64,000 bases of DNA from Paenibacillus nanensis (GTDB taxonomy: Bacteria > Bacillota > Bacilli > Paenibacillales > Paenibacillaceae), in contig NZ_QXQA01000011.1 of NCBI RefSeq assembly GCF_003583765.1, positions 1 to 64,000 of the forward strand, given 5' to 3'. Positions within the stretch are counted from its first letter, which is position 1, and every line of letters starts with the position of its first letter. Positions 8,282-16,136 of the stretch are shown one piece after another. The notes under the pieces were generated by a model, which had not been told where the DNA came from, ran no database searches, and worked only from the letters and a program-made list of their open reading frames with translations. Both the position numbers and the translations under genes were made by a program.

Positions 8282-8740
8282 CGCTTCGGTGCGGGGATGA
8301 GGGGTTTTACGGCAATATGGTATAGGCTGACGCTTCGGTGCGGGGATGCGAGTTTTACGGCAATGTGGTATAGGCTGACGCTTCGGTGCGGAGGTGCTCG
8401 ATTTTACGGCAATTTGTTATAGGTTGACCACTCGGTGCGGGGATGAGAGGTTTTACGGCAATAGGGTATAGGCTCACGCTTCGATGCGGAGATGCTCGAT
8501 TTTACGGCAATTTGTTATAGGTTGACCACTCGGTGCGGGGATGAGAGGTTTTACGGCAATATGGTATAGGCTGACGCTTCGGTGCGGAGATGCGAGATTT
8601 TACGGCAATATGGTATAGGCTGACGATTCGGTGCGGGGATGCGAGATTTTACGGCAATTTGTTATAGGTTGACCACTCGGTGCGGGGATGCGAGGTTTTA
8701 CTGCAATTCGCATAAGCTAAACTCTTCGGTGCGAAAATGC
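8282..8740. repeat. ~49-bp tandem repeat array (nine to ten units)
   Basis: Units start at about 8282, 8331, 8379, 8428, 8477, 8526, 8574, 8624 and 8673, with a degenerate last unit near 8722, so the period is 48-50 bp. Each unit contains TTCGGTGCGG then TTTTACGGCAAT then a TATAGG end. Two subtypes alternate (GCTGACGCTTCGG and GTTGACCACTCGG, linked to TATGGTATAGG and TTTGTTATAGG), which makes a ~98-bp higher-order unit in the middle. The period is not a multiple of three and no frame runs through, so it is non-coding. It lies between namZ and the kinase gene. Confidence 0.9.
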
Positions 8741-8921
8741 TGCGAAAATGCAGGAATATCCTTCAGATACGCGCTCTATATGAAAATTGCTGCAAAAATA
8801 CAGTATTTTAAGACGATTTTCGTCTCTGCCGGCTCAACTGAAAGAAATTCCTGTATGAATGCATTATTTTTGCACGTTCAACTGTTTTTAGCGGAAAAAT
8901 CCTGCACTTTTGCAGGAAATT
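8737..8921. repeat. Four-copy short-repeat array B1
   Basis: Four copies of a near-palindromic motif (TGCTGCAAAAATGCAGGAAT type) start at about 8737, 8786, 8844 and 8895, spaced 49, 58 and 51 bp. The first two read GCTGC...GCAG/ACAG and the last two read CCTG...GCA. Variants match in a nested way: copy 2 has ACAG where copy 3 has CTGT. The array directly continues the ~49-bp tandem array. A sister array is at 50562-50749. Confidence 0.75.
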
Positions 8922-9002
8922 GCACGAAGATACTTGAATGAACGAGCAAGGGCTATTTGAGAATGGTTTACATTGGTGAAGTCGTTGAAAGTGGTGAGTG
9001 AC

Positions 9003-9926
9003 ATGCGATTTGTTGCGGGGCTGGATGGCGGGGGGACGAAGACCGCCGTTACAATAGCGGACGATAGCGGAGCTGTTGTTCATAGGTTCGAGGCAGGGGC
9101 GCTTAATCTGAACGGGCAGGATGAATCGAGCATACGGGAGGCGCTTGCGGGGATATGCGCTGAAATTGCGCGGGTCTGTTCCGGTGGGCTGGACGCCTGC
9201 GCGGCGGTTTGTATCGGAGCGGCAGGCATCAGCAATCCGGCGGTCAGCGGTCTATTGACAAGCGGGATGCGCGAGAGCGGCTTCACGGGAGAACTGGTGC
9301 TGGTCGGCGACCACGAAACGGCGCTGTTCGGCGCGCTTGAAGGGCAGCCCGGCGCTATCCTGATCGCAGGCACCGGTTCGATCGCGTTTGGGCGCAACGC
9401 TGCAGGCGAGACGCATCGGGCAGGCGGCTTCGGCCACCTGATCGATGACGGAGGAAGCGGCTATAGCATCGGCCGCGATCTGCTCGCAGCAGTCGTTCGC
9501 GCGGCTGACGGACGGGAGGAGCCAACGGTTATAACCGAACTGGTGTATAGACAGCTTGGCATTAGCTCGATCCCCGAATTGATCGGATTTGTCTACGACA
9601 AGAACCGGAATAAAAAAGAAGTTGCCGCGCTGGCGCCTCTTATTTCGGAAGCGTGCGAAGCAGGCGATCTGACGGCGTTCCGGATCATTCGCGACAACGC
9701 CGATGCGCTTGCGGTGGCGGCATCTGCGGTGATCAACCGCCTGGAGCTGCGCAGCGGGGAGCTGGCGCTGCTAGGCAGCGTGCTGACGAAAAACCGCCAT
9801 ATGCGCGAAACGTTTGTGGAGCGCATGGGCTGGAGACAGCCTCTTCTCCGCTGTATCGAGCCAAAGCGGGACGCTTCTTACGGCGCGGTGCTGCTGGCGT
9901 TGCAGAAGCTGAAGACGGGCGATTAA
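9003..9926 (+). CDS. murK: BadF-type amino-sugar kinase, MurK/NagK-like
   Basis: BadF/BadG/BcrA/BcrD ATPase family member, 307 residues. This family includes GlcNAc kinases and the Clostridium MurK, which phosphorylates both MurNAc and GlcNAc. Seen: phosphate-1 loop LDGGGTKT near the N terminus, a GAAGI segment, GTGSIAFG for nucleotide binding and GGFGHLIDDGGSGYSIG. I take the ATG at 9003, preceded by GGTGAG, over a TTG 30 bases upstream. With murQ and anmK in the cluster and no PTS gene, the product would supply MurNAc-6-phosphate. The substrate is inferred from context; NagK activity alone is possible. Confidence 0.8.
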   Translation: MRFVAGLDGGGTKTAVTIADDSGAVVHRFEAGALNLNGQDESSIREALAGICAEIARVCSGGLDACAAVCIGAAGISNPAVSGLLTSGMRESGFTGELVLVGDHETALFGALEGQPGAILIAGTGSIAFGRNAAGETHRAGGFGHLIDDGGSGYSIGRDLLAAVVRAADGREEPTVITELVYRQLGISSIPELIGFVYDKNRNKKEVAALAPLISEACEAGDLTAFRIIRDNADALAVAASAVINRLELRSGELALLGSVLTKNRHMRETFVERMGWRQPLLRCIEPKRDASYGAVLLALQKLKTGD

Positions 9927-9938
9927 TCGGGAGACAAG

Positions 9939-9971
9939 ACCGGCAGAAGGCTCTGTCGGTTTTGTTCTTTT
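9939..9971 (+). terminator. Intrinsic terminator after kinase gene
   Basis: Stem ACCGGCAGA (9939-9947) with TCTGTCGGT (9952-9960), one G-U type pair, loop AGGC, and a T-rich tail TTTGTTCTTTT. It ends the murK-like transcript or attenuates it before anmK. Confidence 0.75.
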
Positions 9972-10050
9972 AGCTGCGAATGCTCGTAAGAGAGCAAGAA
10001 GCTTTATATGCTGCATACACTGGACATCAAAAGGCAGAGGAGTGGAGAGC

Positions 10051-11238
10051 ATGCTGATATGGAGAGCTGAAAAACCGTCTGTCATCGGGATCGGACTGAT
10101 GTCCGGCACCTCGCTCGATGGCGTGGACGCCGCAGTGGTGCAAATTGAAGGCAGCGGCCTTCAATCGAAGGTTCGCCTGCTGCATTACTATACGCGTCCT
10201 TACGACGACGAGCTTAGAGACAAAATAAAAGAGCTTTGCAGTCCGGCTAGCTCAGACGTCGTTCGTATTTGCGGCATGAACGCCTATATGGGCGAAGTGT
10301 TCGCAGAAGCGGCATTAGAGGCGGCTCAGGAGGCGGGGCTTGGGAAGGACGAAATCGACTTTGTCAGCTCGCACGGCCAGACGGTTTGGCATATGCCGGA
10401 GCCTCCGGAGAATGATCCCTATCTGCGGAAGTCGACTTTGCAGATCGGCGATTTATCCGTCATCGCCAAGCGAACAGGCTGGCTGACGGTCGGCGACTTC
10501 CGTCCGGCAGATATGGCGGTCGGCGGCCAAGGGGCGCCCCTTGTTCCTTATGGGGACCTGATTCTGTTCGGTCACCCTGAGAGAGGGCGCCTTCTACAGA
10601 ACATCGGCGGAATCGGCAATTGCACCGCTCTTCCGCCTGGGGCGACTGCGGAGAATGTATTTGCTTTTGATACCGGACCGGGCAATATGATTATCGACCA
10701 GACGGTGCTGACTCTCACTGACGGCCGGATGAGCTATGACGCCGAGGGTGCTTGGGCCGCTCTGGGAACGCCGGACGAGGAGCTGCTCGCTGAGCTGCTG
10801 GCGCATCCGTACTTCCGCCAGCCGCCTCCGAAAACAACCGGGCGCGAGCTGTTCGGCGCAGACTACACGGCGGCCTTCCTCCGCCGAGCTGCGGAACGGG
10901 GCGTCTCCGCCGCCGATATCGTCGCGACGGCGACGGCATTCACCGCGCATACGATCGCGGACGCCTGCCAAGAGCTCGTCATGCCGCGCTGCCGTATCGA
11001 CGAGGTCATCGTCAGCGGGGGCGGCGCGCATAACCGCACGCTCATGGCGATGCTTGGCGCACTGCTGCCCGAGCAGAAGATCATGACGGCCGGCGCGCTA
11101 GGCCTCTCGGACGATGCGAAGGAAGCGGTTATTTTCGCTTTGCTCGGCCATGACTTCCTGCGGGGCAACGCCAACAATGTCCCCGCCGCCACCGGCGCGT
11201 CGCGCCCGACGGTCATGGGCAAGCTGGCGCTGCCTTAA
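10051..11238 (+). CDS. anmK: Anhydro-N-acetylmuramic acid kinase
   Basis: AnmK hydrolyses the 1,6-anhydro bond of anhydroMurNAc and phosphorylates it to MurNAc-6-phosphate, the substrate of MurQ. The 395-residue product has the hallmark GLMSGTSLDGVD near the N terminus, NIGGIGN, FDTGPGNMIID with the catalytic Asp region, and IVSGGGAHNRTL in the C-terminal ATP lobe. The ATG at 10051 follows GAGGAGTGGAG; a GTG nine bases earlier overlaps the ribosome site. It closes the recycling cluster. The C-terminal third is rich in GC-preferring codons, like its neighbours. Confidence 0.94.
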   Translation: MLIWRAEKPSVIGIGLMSGTSLDGVDAAVVQIEGSGLQSKVRLLHYYTRPYDDELRDKIKELCSPASSDVVRICGMNAYMGEVFAEAALEAAQEAGLGKDEIDFVSSHGQTVWHMPEPPENDPYLRKSTLQIGDLSVIAKRTGWLTVGDFRPADMAVGGQGAPLVPYGDLILFGHPERGRLLQNIGGIGNCTALPPGATAENVFAFDTGPGNMIIDQTVLTLTDGRMSYDAEGAWAALGTPDEELLAELLAHPYFRQPPPKTTGRELFGADYTAAFLRRAAERGVSAADIVATATAFTAHTIADACQELVMPRCRIDEVIVSGGGAHNRTLMAMLGALLPEQKIMTAGALGLSDDAKEAVIFALLGHDFLRGNANNVPAATGASRPTVMGKLALP

Positions 11239-11252
11239 GCGAGCCGTGCCCT

Positions 11253-11381
11253 GAGCGGTGACCCTAAGGGGTTGTCCGAAGCGGCGGACTTAAGCGGTGG
11301 CCCAAGCGGTGATCTTAAGCGATGACCCAAGGCGATGGTCCGAAGCGGCGGCCTGATGCGATGCCCCTTGGCGGTAGCCGA
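11253..11381. repeat. 13-bp imperfect tandem repeat
   Basis: About ten head-to-tail units of a 13-bp motif (AAGCGGTGRCCCT; one unit is 12 bp) begin 15 bases after the anmK stop. Examples start at 11253, 11266, 11279, 11292, 11304, 11317, 11330, 11343, 11356 and 11369. No frame with a ribosome site uses it. Confidence 0.75.
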
Positions 11382-11424
11382 GGCCTGCTACCCTCATCCG
11401 CATCGTGAAGAGGCACATAATGAG

Positions 11425-11614
11425 CGAATAACGCCAAAAGTACACCTAAATTCAGCCAAATGGATCGATATCAAGCGAATAAAGCCAAAAGTGCACTTAT
11501 TTTTCAAGTCTGGACCAAAATTTGGCGGCCAGCGCTGAAATTAAGTGCACAAATGGCTTTATTTCTATTTGGGGGAAATCTAAATGAGTAATAGGTGCAC
11601 TTTTGGCGCTATTT
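11425..11614. repeat. Four-copy short-repeat array A2
   Basis: Copies at 11425-11451 and 11475-11500 (forward, GCCAAAAGTRCAC) and at 11540-11564 and 11590-11614 (reverse, GTGCACWWWTGGC), spaced 50, 65 and 50 bp. The outer two carry a CGCC type and the inner two AAGCC, so variants pair outer with outer and inner with inner. Together with A1 it brackets the murQ-anmK cluster. Confidence 0.85.
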
Positions 11615-11639
11615 CATCACGGGACTCACCACCAAATCG

Positions 11640-12400
11640 CCAGCATGCCATCACGAGCGACTACAGAACCAGCCACCACCAACACATATACTCAACCCCG
11701 TACCATCGCCAACATGCACCCCACAGCCAGCCACCACGCCAAACACGCCAAACACGCCAAACACGCCAAACACGCTATCGAGAGTTACTACACACAACCC
11801 GCCAGTACTAAATACATTTACTCAGTTACGTACCACCGCCAACGACCCATCACGAACCGCCACATAGCTGCACCACGCTAAACACGCTATCACAAGCCGA
11901 TGTACAACCCCGTCACCACCACACAACCAGCCACCACGCCAAACACGCTATCCCGAGAGCCACCACGCCAAACGTTTGGCGGTGGTATAAGGGCAGTGTA
12001 AAAGCTCGTGATAGCGTAAACCATTAAGAAGTGTCACACCATCCAGCCAACCATTCCACCACCGCTGCATGAACCGTACGATCACTCCCATCACCGCATA
12101 TTACCATCCCCAGCCTCGCTAACACGGCACCACGAAACACGGCACCACGCACCACGGCACCACGCACCACGGCACCAAGCACCACCGCACTAACGCCGAA
12201 CACCCCAACACTGCTAACATCTCACCACGCAACACGGCACCACGCACCCCGGCACCACGCACCACGAAACACGGCACCACACAACACGGCGCCACGCACC
12301 ACCGCACTAACGCCGAACACCCCAACACTGCTAATATCCCACGCACCACCGCACCACAATCACGATGCCGCCAACACTTCCCGCCACCGCTGCACAGCCA
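11640..12400. repeat. C/A-rich, G-poor degenerate repeat region
   Basis: About 760 bp whose plus strand is very poor in G and built from repeats. Seen: a 9-bp tandem CACGCCAAA (four units, about 11736-11775), many CACCACG-type words from 12118 to 12310, a 39-bp direct repeat at 12179-12217 and 12296-12334 (offset 117 bp), and a 16-bp perfect palindrome CGCCAAACGTTTGGCG at 11966-11981. Open frames here on either strand are repeat artefacts with Thr/His/Pro or Cys/Val low-complexity translations. Confidence 0.75.
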
Positions 12401-12416
12401 CAACTGGCCTGAACGT

Positions 12417-12902
12417 CTAGCTCGTTTTTTTCGGGCTCGCCCACCATACGGCCGCAAACATGATGGCAAGCACAGCAACGATTAGTCCGACCCAAAACAA
12501 CGGGGAGGTCCAAACGTCCGGGGATGGATATTGCCCCGCATTCACAGCAGCCCAATACCGTCCGTCAGGCCCCTTTACTGCGATTTGTTCCTGTGCGCTC
12601 ACTCCTTGAATGGCGTAGTAAGGCGTTCCCTTGGCAAACGTGTTGGAGAAATTTCCTCTGTACGTCCCTTCCCGGTCGGAATAGCGGGTCACCTTACCGA
12701 TTTTTTTACCAATCTGATCGGCGGGTATTTCCGTATCGGTGACGGTATAGCTGCCTCCGTCATAAACGACAAAGCTGCTTGCCCAATCCGCAAAGACATG
12801 CGGAGTTAGACTGACTAGCAAGAGCGCCGCGATAAGCGACATCTTCCCCCAGATTCCCCATAGCCTCAGAATGAAGCTCCCCCTTCTCCTAGAGCTGAAC
12901 AT
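12417..12902 (-). CDS. Secreted or membrane-anchored protein of unknown function
   Basis: Not recognised as a named family. The 161-residue product has an N-terminal Arg-rich stretch and a hydrophobic segment ending PHVFA, which looks like a Sec signal cleaved before DWASS. An ~85-residue extracellular part rich in Tyr, Gly and charged residues follows, then one C-terminal membrane segment (WVGLIVAVLAIMFAAVWW) and a short Lys tail. The start is uncertain: ATG at 12902 fits the signal peptide, while another ATG at 12842 is possible. It follows the small membrane-protein gene by 14 bp on the same strand, so the two are probably one operon. Confidence 0.6.
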   Translation of the reverse strand: MFSSRRRGSFILRLWGIWGKMSLIAALLLVSLTPHVFADWASSFVVYDGGSYTVTDTEIPADQIGKKIGKVTRYSDREGTYRGNFSNTFAKGTPYYAIQGVSAQEQIAVKGPDGRYWAAVNAGQYPSPDVWTSPLFWVGLIVAVLAIMFAAVWWASPKKTS

Positions 12903-12916
12903 ATAAAACCCGACCG

Positions 12917-13111
12917 TTATTCCGCAGCAAGCAGAATCGAGCCGCTTAACGTCCACATCATGAGAGCGAACGAGATGCTTGCAAGCGTGGCCGGGCCCGC
13001 GATAGGCTCCTCCTTTTTTATACATTGCAAAACCTTTGCAAACGCTCCGATGAATGCGGCCGCGTAAAGCGGCATGAGCAAAAGAGCGGAAGTCGCAATA
13101 AATGCCTGCAT
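12917..13111 (-). CDS. Small two-helix membrane protein
   Basis: A 64-residue product with two hydrophobic segments (FIATSALLLMPLYAAAFIGAF and a second ending MMWTLSGSILLAA) joined by a short charged loop (KVLQCIKKEEP). A perfect AAGGAGG eight bases upstream decides the ATG at 13111 over a GTG nine bases earlier. Family and function are unknown. It lies 14 bp upstream of the secreted-protein gene and may serve as its partner. Confidence 0.6.
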   Translation of the reverse strand: MQAFIATSALLLMPLYAAAFIGAFAKVLQCIKKEEPIAGPATLASISFALMMWTLSGSILLAAE

Positions 13112-13302
13112 TTTGGTCACCTCCTTACCTTATACGCTCCAAAGCGGCCTCTCAGCGACGGCTTTCCAGCGAGAAGACCTCTATCCTAATAGACGCTCAG
13201 TTACCTCCATAAGTTAACGGAAAGCTTCACCTGAGTACCGATTTGCAAAATGTTAGATTTTCTCGACAAACCCGCTCAGCTCCGCTTATGATAAGACTAA
13301 TA

Positions 13303-13316
13303 AGAAAGCGCTTTAT
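13303..13316. promoter_or_regulatory. Possible cre site upstream of AraC gene
   Basis: AGAAAGCGCTTTAT contains the 10-bp palindrome AAAGCGCTTT and resembles the CcpA catabolite-response element. It lies about 75 bp before the AraC-type regulator, in the gap between the divergent small membrane-protein operon and the regulator. The outer positions fit only partly. Confidence 0.35.
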
Positions 13317-13391
13317 GTGTAAAATTCGCCATACCAAAATTTGCATTTTGTAAGAATAGCTGCTTAAAAAGAACGGAGGACAGATCACGCT

Positions 13392-14255
13392 ATGCTGCAG
13401 GAGTATGACTATGAATTTGCGGAGTTCATCTATTATACGCCGGGGCCGCTCGATAAAGAGGGGAATTTATGGCCGGTTCGAGGGGGGCGGACGACGGCCA
13501 AGCCGAATTATCGGGTAGGGCCGAAACGAATCGAATGCTTCAGCCTTCATTTTGTTCAGGAAGGGAAGGTTCGCTTAAGGTTCGGGGGCGAACAAGCGGA
13601 GCTTGAAGAGGGAGATCTATTTTGTTTGTTCCCGGAACGCACGTACCATTACGAGAGGATTCCTTCGGATCAGACGCTGCGAATGAGCTGGCTGGCGCTG
13701 GATGGAAGCAGGGTGAGCGCGCTGCTTGCGCTTGCGGGGCTGACAGAGGAGAAGCCGTTCCGCAGGAAAGCGTTAACGGCCAACGTACGGCGAGTCTCCG
13801 AACGCGCCATCGATCGGATGGCAGGCGCCGGCAAGTGGGACGCCGCGACGGCGATGGAGCTTCAGGGCCTCGTATGCAGGCTGTTTGCCGAGCTGATCCG
13901 AGACGCGGCAAGAGCCCAAGCTTCAGAGCGCGAAGATTGGCTGCAGGAGTGCAAGCGCTATATGGAGCTGCATGCCGCGGAGGGGATTACCGTGCAGCAG
14001 GTAGCGGATTACGCGGGCGTGCACCGTTCTTATTTCTCGCAGGCGTTCACGAATTCGGCGGGCATATCTCCGCTTAAATATTTGCAAAAAATCCGAATGG
14101 AAAAAGCGAAGCAGCTGCTGCACGCAACGGATGCTTCGATAACGGAAATTGCCTTATCGCTGGGCTATCCGAATATGTACGCATTTACGAGGGCGTACAA
14201 GACCTACTATAAAGAGCCCCCGGTTCCAGTGCATGCATCGGCGGTTAAGAAGTAA
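13392..14255 (+). CDS. AraC-family transcriptional regulator with cupin domain
   Basis: A 287-residue regulator: an N-terminal sugar-sensing cupin (about 35-110, with SLHFVQEGKVRLRFGGEQAELEEGDLFCLFPERTYHYER) and a C-terminal pair of helix-turn-helix units (about 195-280: ITVQQVADYAGVHRSYFSQAF and SITEIALSLGYPNMYAFTRAYKTYYKEPP). GGAGGA lies ahead of the ATG. It stands just before a two-component pair and the Lpl-type importer, so it probably adds a second sugar signal to control of this hemicellulose module. Confidence 0.87.
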   Translation: MLQEYDYEFAEFIYYTPGPLDKEGNLWPVRGGRTTAKPNYRVGPKRIECFSLHFVQEGKVRLRFGGEQAELEEGDLFCLFPERTYHYERIPSDQTLRMSWLALDGSRVSALLALAGLTEEKPFRRKALTANVRRVSERAIDRMAGAGKWDAATAMELQGLVCRLFAELIRDAARAQASEREDWLQECKRYMELHAAEGITVQQVADYAGVHRSYFSQAFTNSAGISPLKYLQKIRMEKAKQLLHATDASITEIALSLGYPNMYAFTRAYKTYYKEPPVPVHASAVKK

Positions 14256-14279
14256 CCGCGCACGATCCGCTTAACAATT

Positions 14280-14293
14280 TGCAAACGATTACA
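14280..14293 (+). promoter_or_regulatory. cre-like catabolite repression site
   Basis: TGCAAACGATTACA matches the CcpA consensus TGNAANCGNWNNCA at every fixed position. It lies 28 bp upstream of the sensor-kinase ATG, where bound CcpA would block transcription. CcpA itself is not in the window. Confidence 0.55.
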
Positions 14294-14321
14294 GGGACGC
14301 ATTAAAAAGGAGGCCCGCGCG

Positions 14322-16133
14322 ATGAAGCTAAAGCTGTCTACCTTAAGGCGATGGGTTTCGCCGGGATTAAGCATTCAAGGCAAAATATTTATCGCGTTCA
14401 GCCTCGTCGCTCTGCTGTCCATTCTTTCGATTACCGGCATTGTCTACGTCAACATGCGGGAGACGATCAAGGAGAATGCGGTAACCTCGGTCTCGGACAG
14501 TATCCGTCAAGCTGACGAGTCGCTCAACATGATGCTTGAGGAGATCGACCGGCTGAATACCGTGGTGGTAACGAACAAAAATACGGTGATCGATACGCTG
14601 CTTAGCCCCTCGGAGGAAATCAGCTACGAGTGGTTTCAGGAGCAGAAGCGGATCGATGAGTTTTTATCCAGCTTAACCGATTATAAGCCCTATATTACCC
14701 GGATTGCCGTCGTCGGTTTGAACGGCAAAGTGTTTTTCACAGGGGGGCCTTGGCTGGACCGGACCGTTATTGGAACGCGGATGATGGACTATATCCTGGT
14801 TAACGGGTCGCGCCATGCGTATTTCAAGCAGACGGGCGTATCGGATGCGATTACTGTCGGCCGAGAGATTCGTTATGACCGCAAAAGAATCGGCGTGGTC
14901 ATGGTCGATTTGAACTATGATTTTATCAAAAAAACGTATGGCGTGAAGCCGACCGCCGACAGCATGCTGTATGTGCTGGATGAGCAGGGGGAATTCGTCT
15001 ATCTGCCCGAGTCGCCGCCTTCCTTCGCCCCATCCGCCGAAAAGGTCGTCAGCCTTCATCAAGAGTTTGCAAGTACCGGCGATGCGGTGGAGCGCGAGAT
15101 TGCCGGGAGATCGTATATCGTGGTCAGCCGTAAATCCGACCACACGGGCTGGACGACGCTTGCGCTTATCCCGATGGGTTCGCTGCTGAGCGAATCGACC
15201 AAGCTTCGCAACCTGATGTTCGAGGTGTCGGCCATTGTCTTAATCGTCGTCTTGATCGGCTCCCTGCAGGTCTCGTCCAAAATCACGATTAACATCCGGC
15301 GATTGAAATCGATGATGACGCTGGTGAAGGACGGCAATTTGTCCCTCCCCATGAAAGAGATAAAAACGAAAGACGAAATCGGTCAGCTGTATCACGTGTT
15401 TATCGGGATGCTCGCGGAATTAAAACGGCTGCTGGAAGGGATACGCGTTAGCGAGAAAGAGAAGCGCGAGGCCGAGCTCACCGCGCTCCAGGCGCAAATA
15501 CGCCCCCATTTCCTCTACAATTCGCTCAACACGATCAAGTATTTGGCCAGATTGAACGGGACGCCGAATATCGAGGAGGTTTCCGGATCGTTAATTGAGC
15601 TGATGCGAGGGGTGCTCGGCAACTCCAATGAATTCCTCACGGTGAGGGAGGAGCTGGACTACGTGCGCAGCTATATTTCGATCGTGAAATACAAATACAT
15701 GCAGCCGATTCCGGTTCATGAGGAAATCGAGGACGAAGCTTTGCTGGAGTGCAAGGTGCTCAAGCTCATGCTGCAGCCCATTGTGGAGAACGCCGTTCTT
15801 CACGGAATCGGCTCGCGGGAGCAGGGCGGATTTGTAATGATCCGAGTTTCCATGGAGAGCCACAACTTGAAAATTGAAGTGACGGATAACGGCAAAGGAA
15901 TGACACAGGAGCAAATGGATAGGCTGCTCGGAGAACAAAGCAAAGGAGAGGCCCCGTCGCGGTTCAGCGGCATGGGGGTGCGCAATGTGCATGAACGAAT
16001 CGTCCGCCTATACGGTGAACCGTACGGAGTAAAGCTGTACAGCGAGCTTGGGCTTTATACGAAGGTCGTCATTACGTTTCCCCTAGTGCAGGAGCAGGAG
16101 ATTTCGAAACCTATCGTTCGAGAGGTGGTCTAA
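14322..16133 (+). CDS. YesM-type sensor histidine kinase
   Basis: Membrane sensor kinase of 603 residues: membrane helix at about 22-44, an extracellular Cache-like sensor domain to about 295, a second helix at 298-318, HAMP, then the His_kinase domain (QAQIRPHFLYNSLNTIKYLA, phospho-His near 396) and an HATPase_c domain with the N box (PIVENAVLHG), VTDNGKGM and GMGVRNVHERI. AAGGAGG precedes the ATG. The response regulator gene starts three bases after its stop, so they form one system that likely senses an oligosaccharide outside the cell and activates the adjacent importer and hydrolase genes. Confidence 0.92.
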   Translation: MKLKLSTLRRWVSPGLSIQGKIFIAFSLVALLSILSITGIVYVNMRETIKENAVTSVSDSIRQADESLNMMLEEIDRLNTVVVTNKNTVIDTLLSPSEEISYEWFQEQKRIDEFLSSLTDYKPYITRIAVVGLNGKVFFTGGPWLDRTVIGTRMMDYILVNGSRHAYFKQTGVSDAITVGREIRYDRKRIGVVMVDLNYDFIKKTYGVKPTADSMLYVLDEQGEFVYLPESPPSFAPSAEKVVSLHQEFASTGDAVEREIAGRSYIVVSRKSDHTGWTTLALIPMGSLLSESTKLRNLMFEVSAIVLIVVLIGSLQVSSKITINIRRLKSMMTLVKDGNLSLPMKEIKTKDEIGQLYHVFIGMLAELKRLLEGIRVSEKEKREAELTALQAQIRPHFLYNSLNTIKYLARLNGTPNIEEVSGSLIELMRGVLGNSNEFLTVREELDYVRSYISIVKYKYMQPIPVHEEIEDEALLECKVLKLMLQPIVENAVLHGIGSREQGGFVMIRVSMESHNLKIEVTDNGKGMTQEQMDRLLGEQSKGEAPSRFSGMGVRNVHERIVRLYGEPYGVKLYSELGLYTKVVITFPLVQEQEISKPIVREVV

Positions 16134-16136
16134 ATT

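Noticed and set aside
8282..8740. CRISPR array
   Set aside because: The period is ~49 bp, but the whole unit is repeated, with no unique spacers, and there are no cas genes in the window.
11584..11881. Three overlapping plus-strand open frames
   Set aside because: All three frames are open only because the region is G-poor and repetitive. The translations are Thr/His/Asn low-complexity and their starts lack a ribosome site.
12119..12478. Minus-strand open frame of 119 codons rich in Cys, Val and Trp
   Set aside because: Product of the CACCACG repeats; no ribosome site and it overlaps the better-supported secreted-protein gene.
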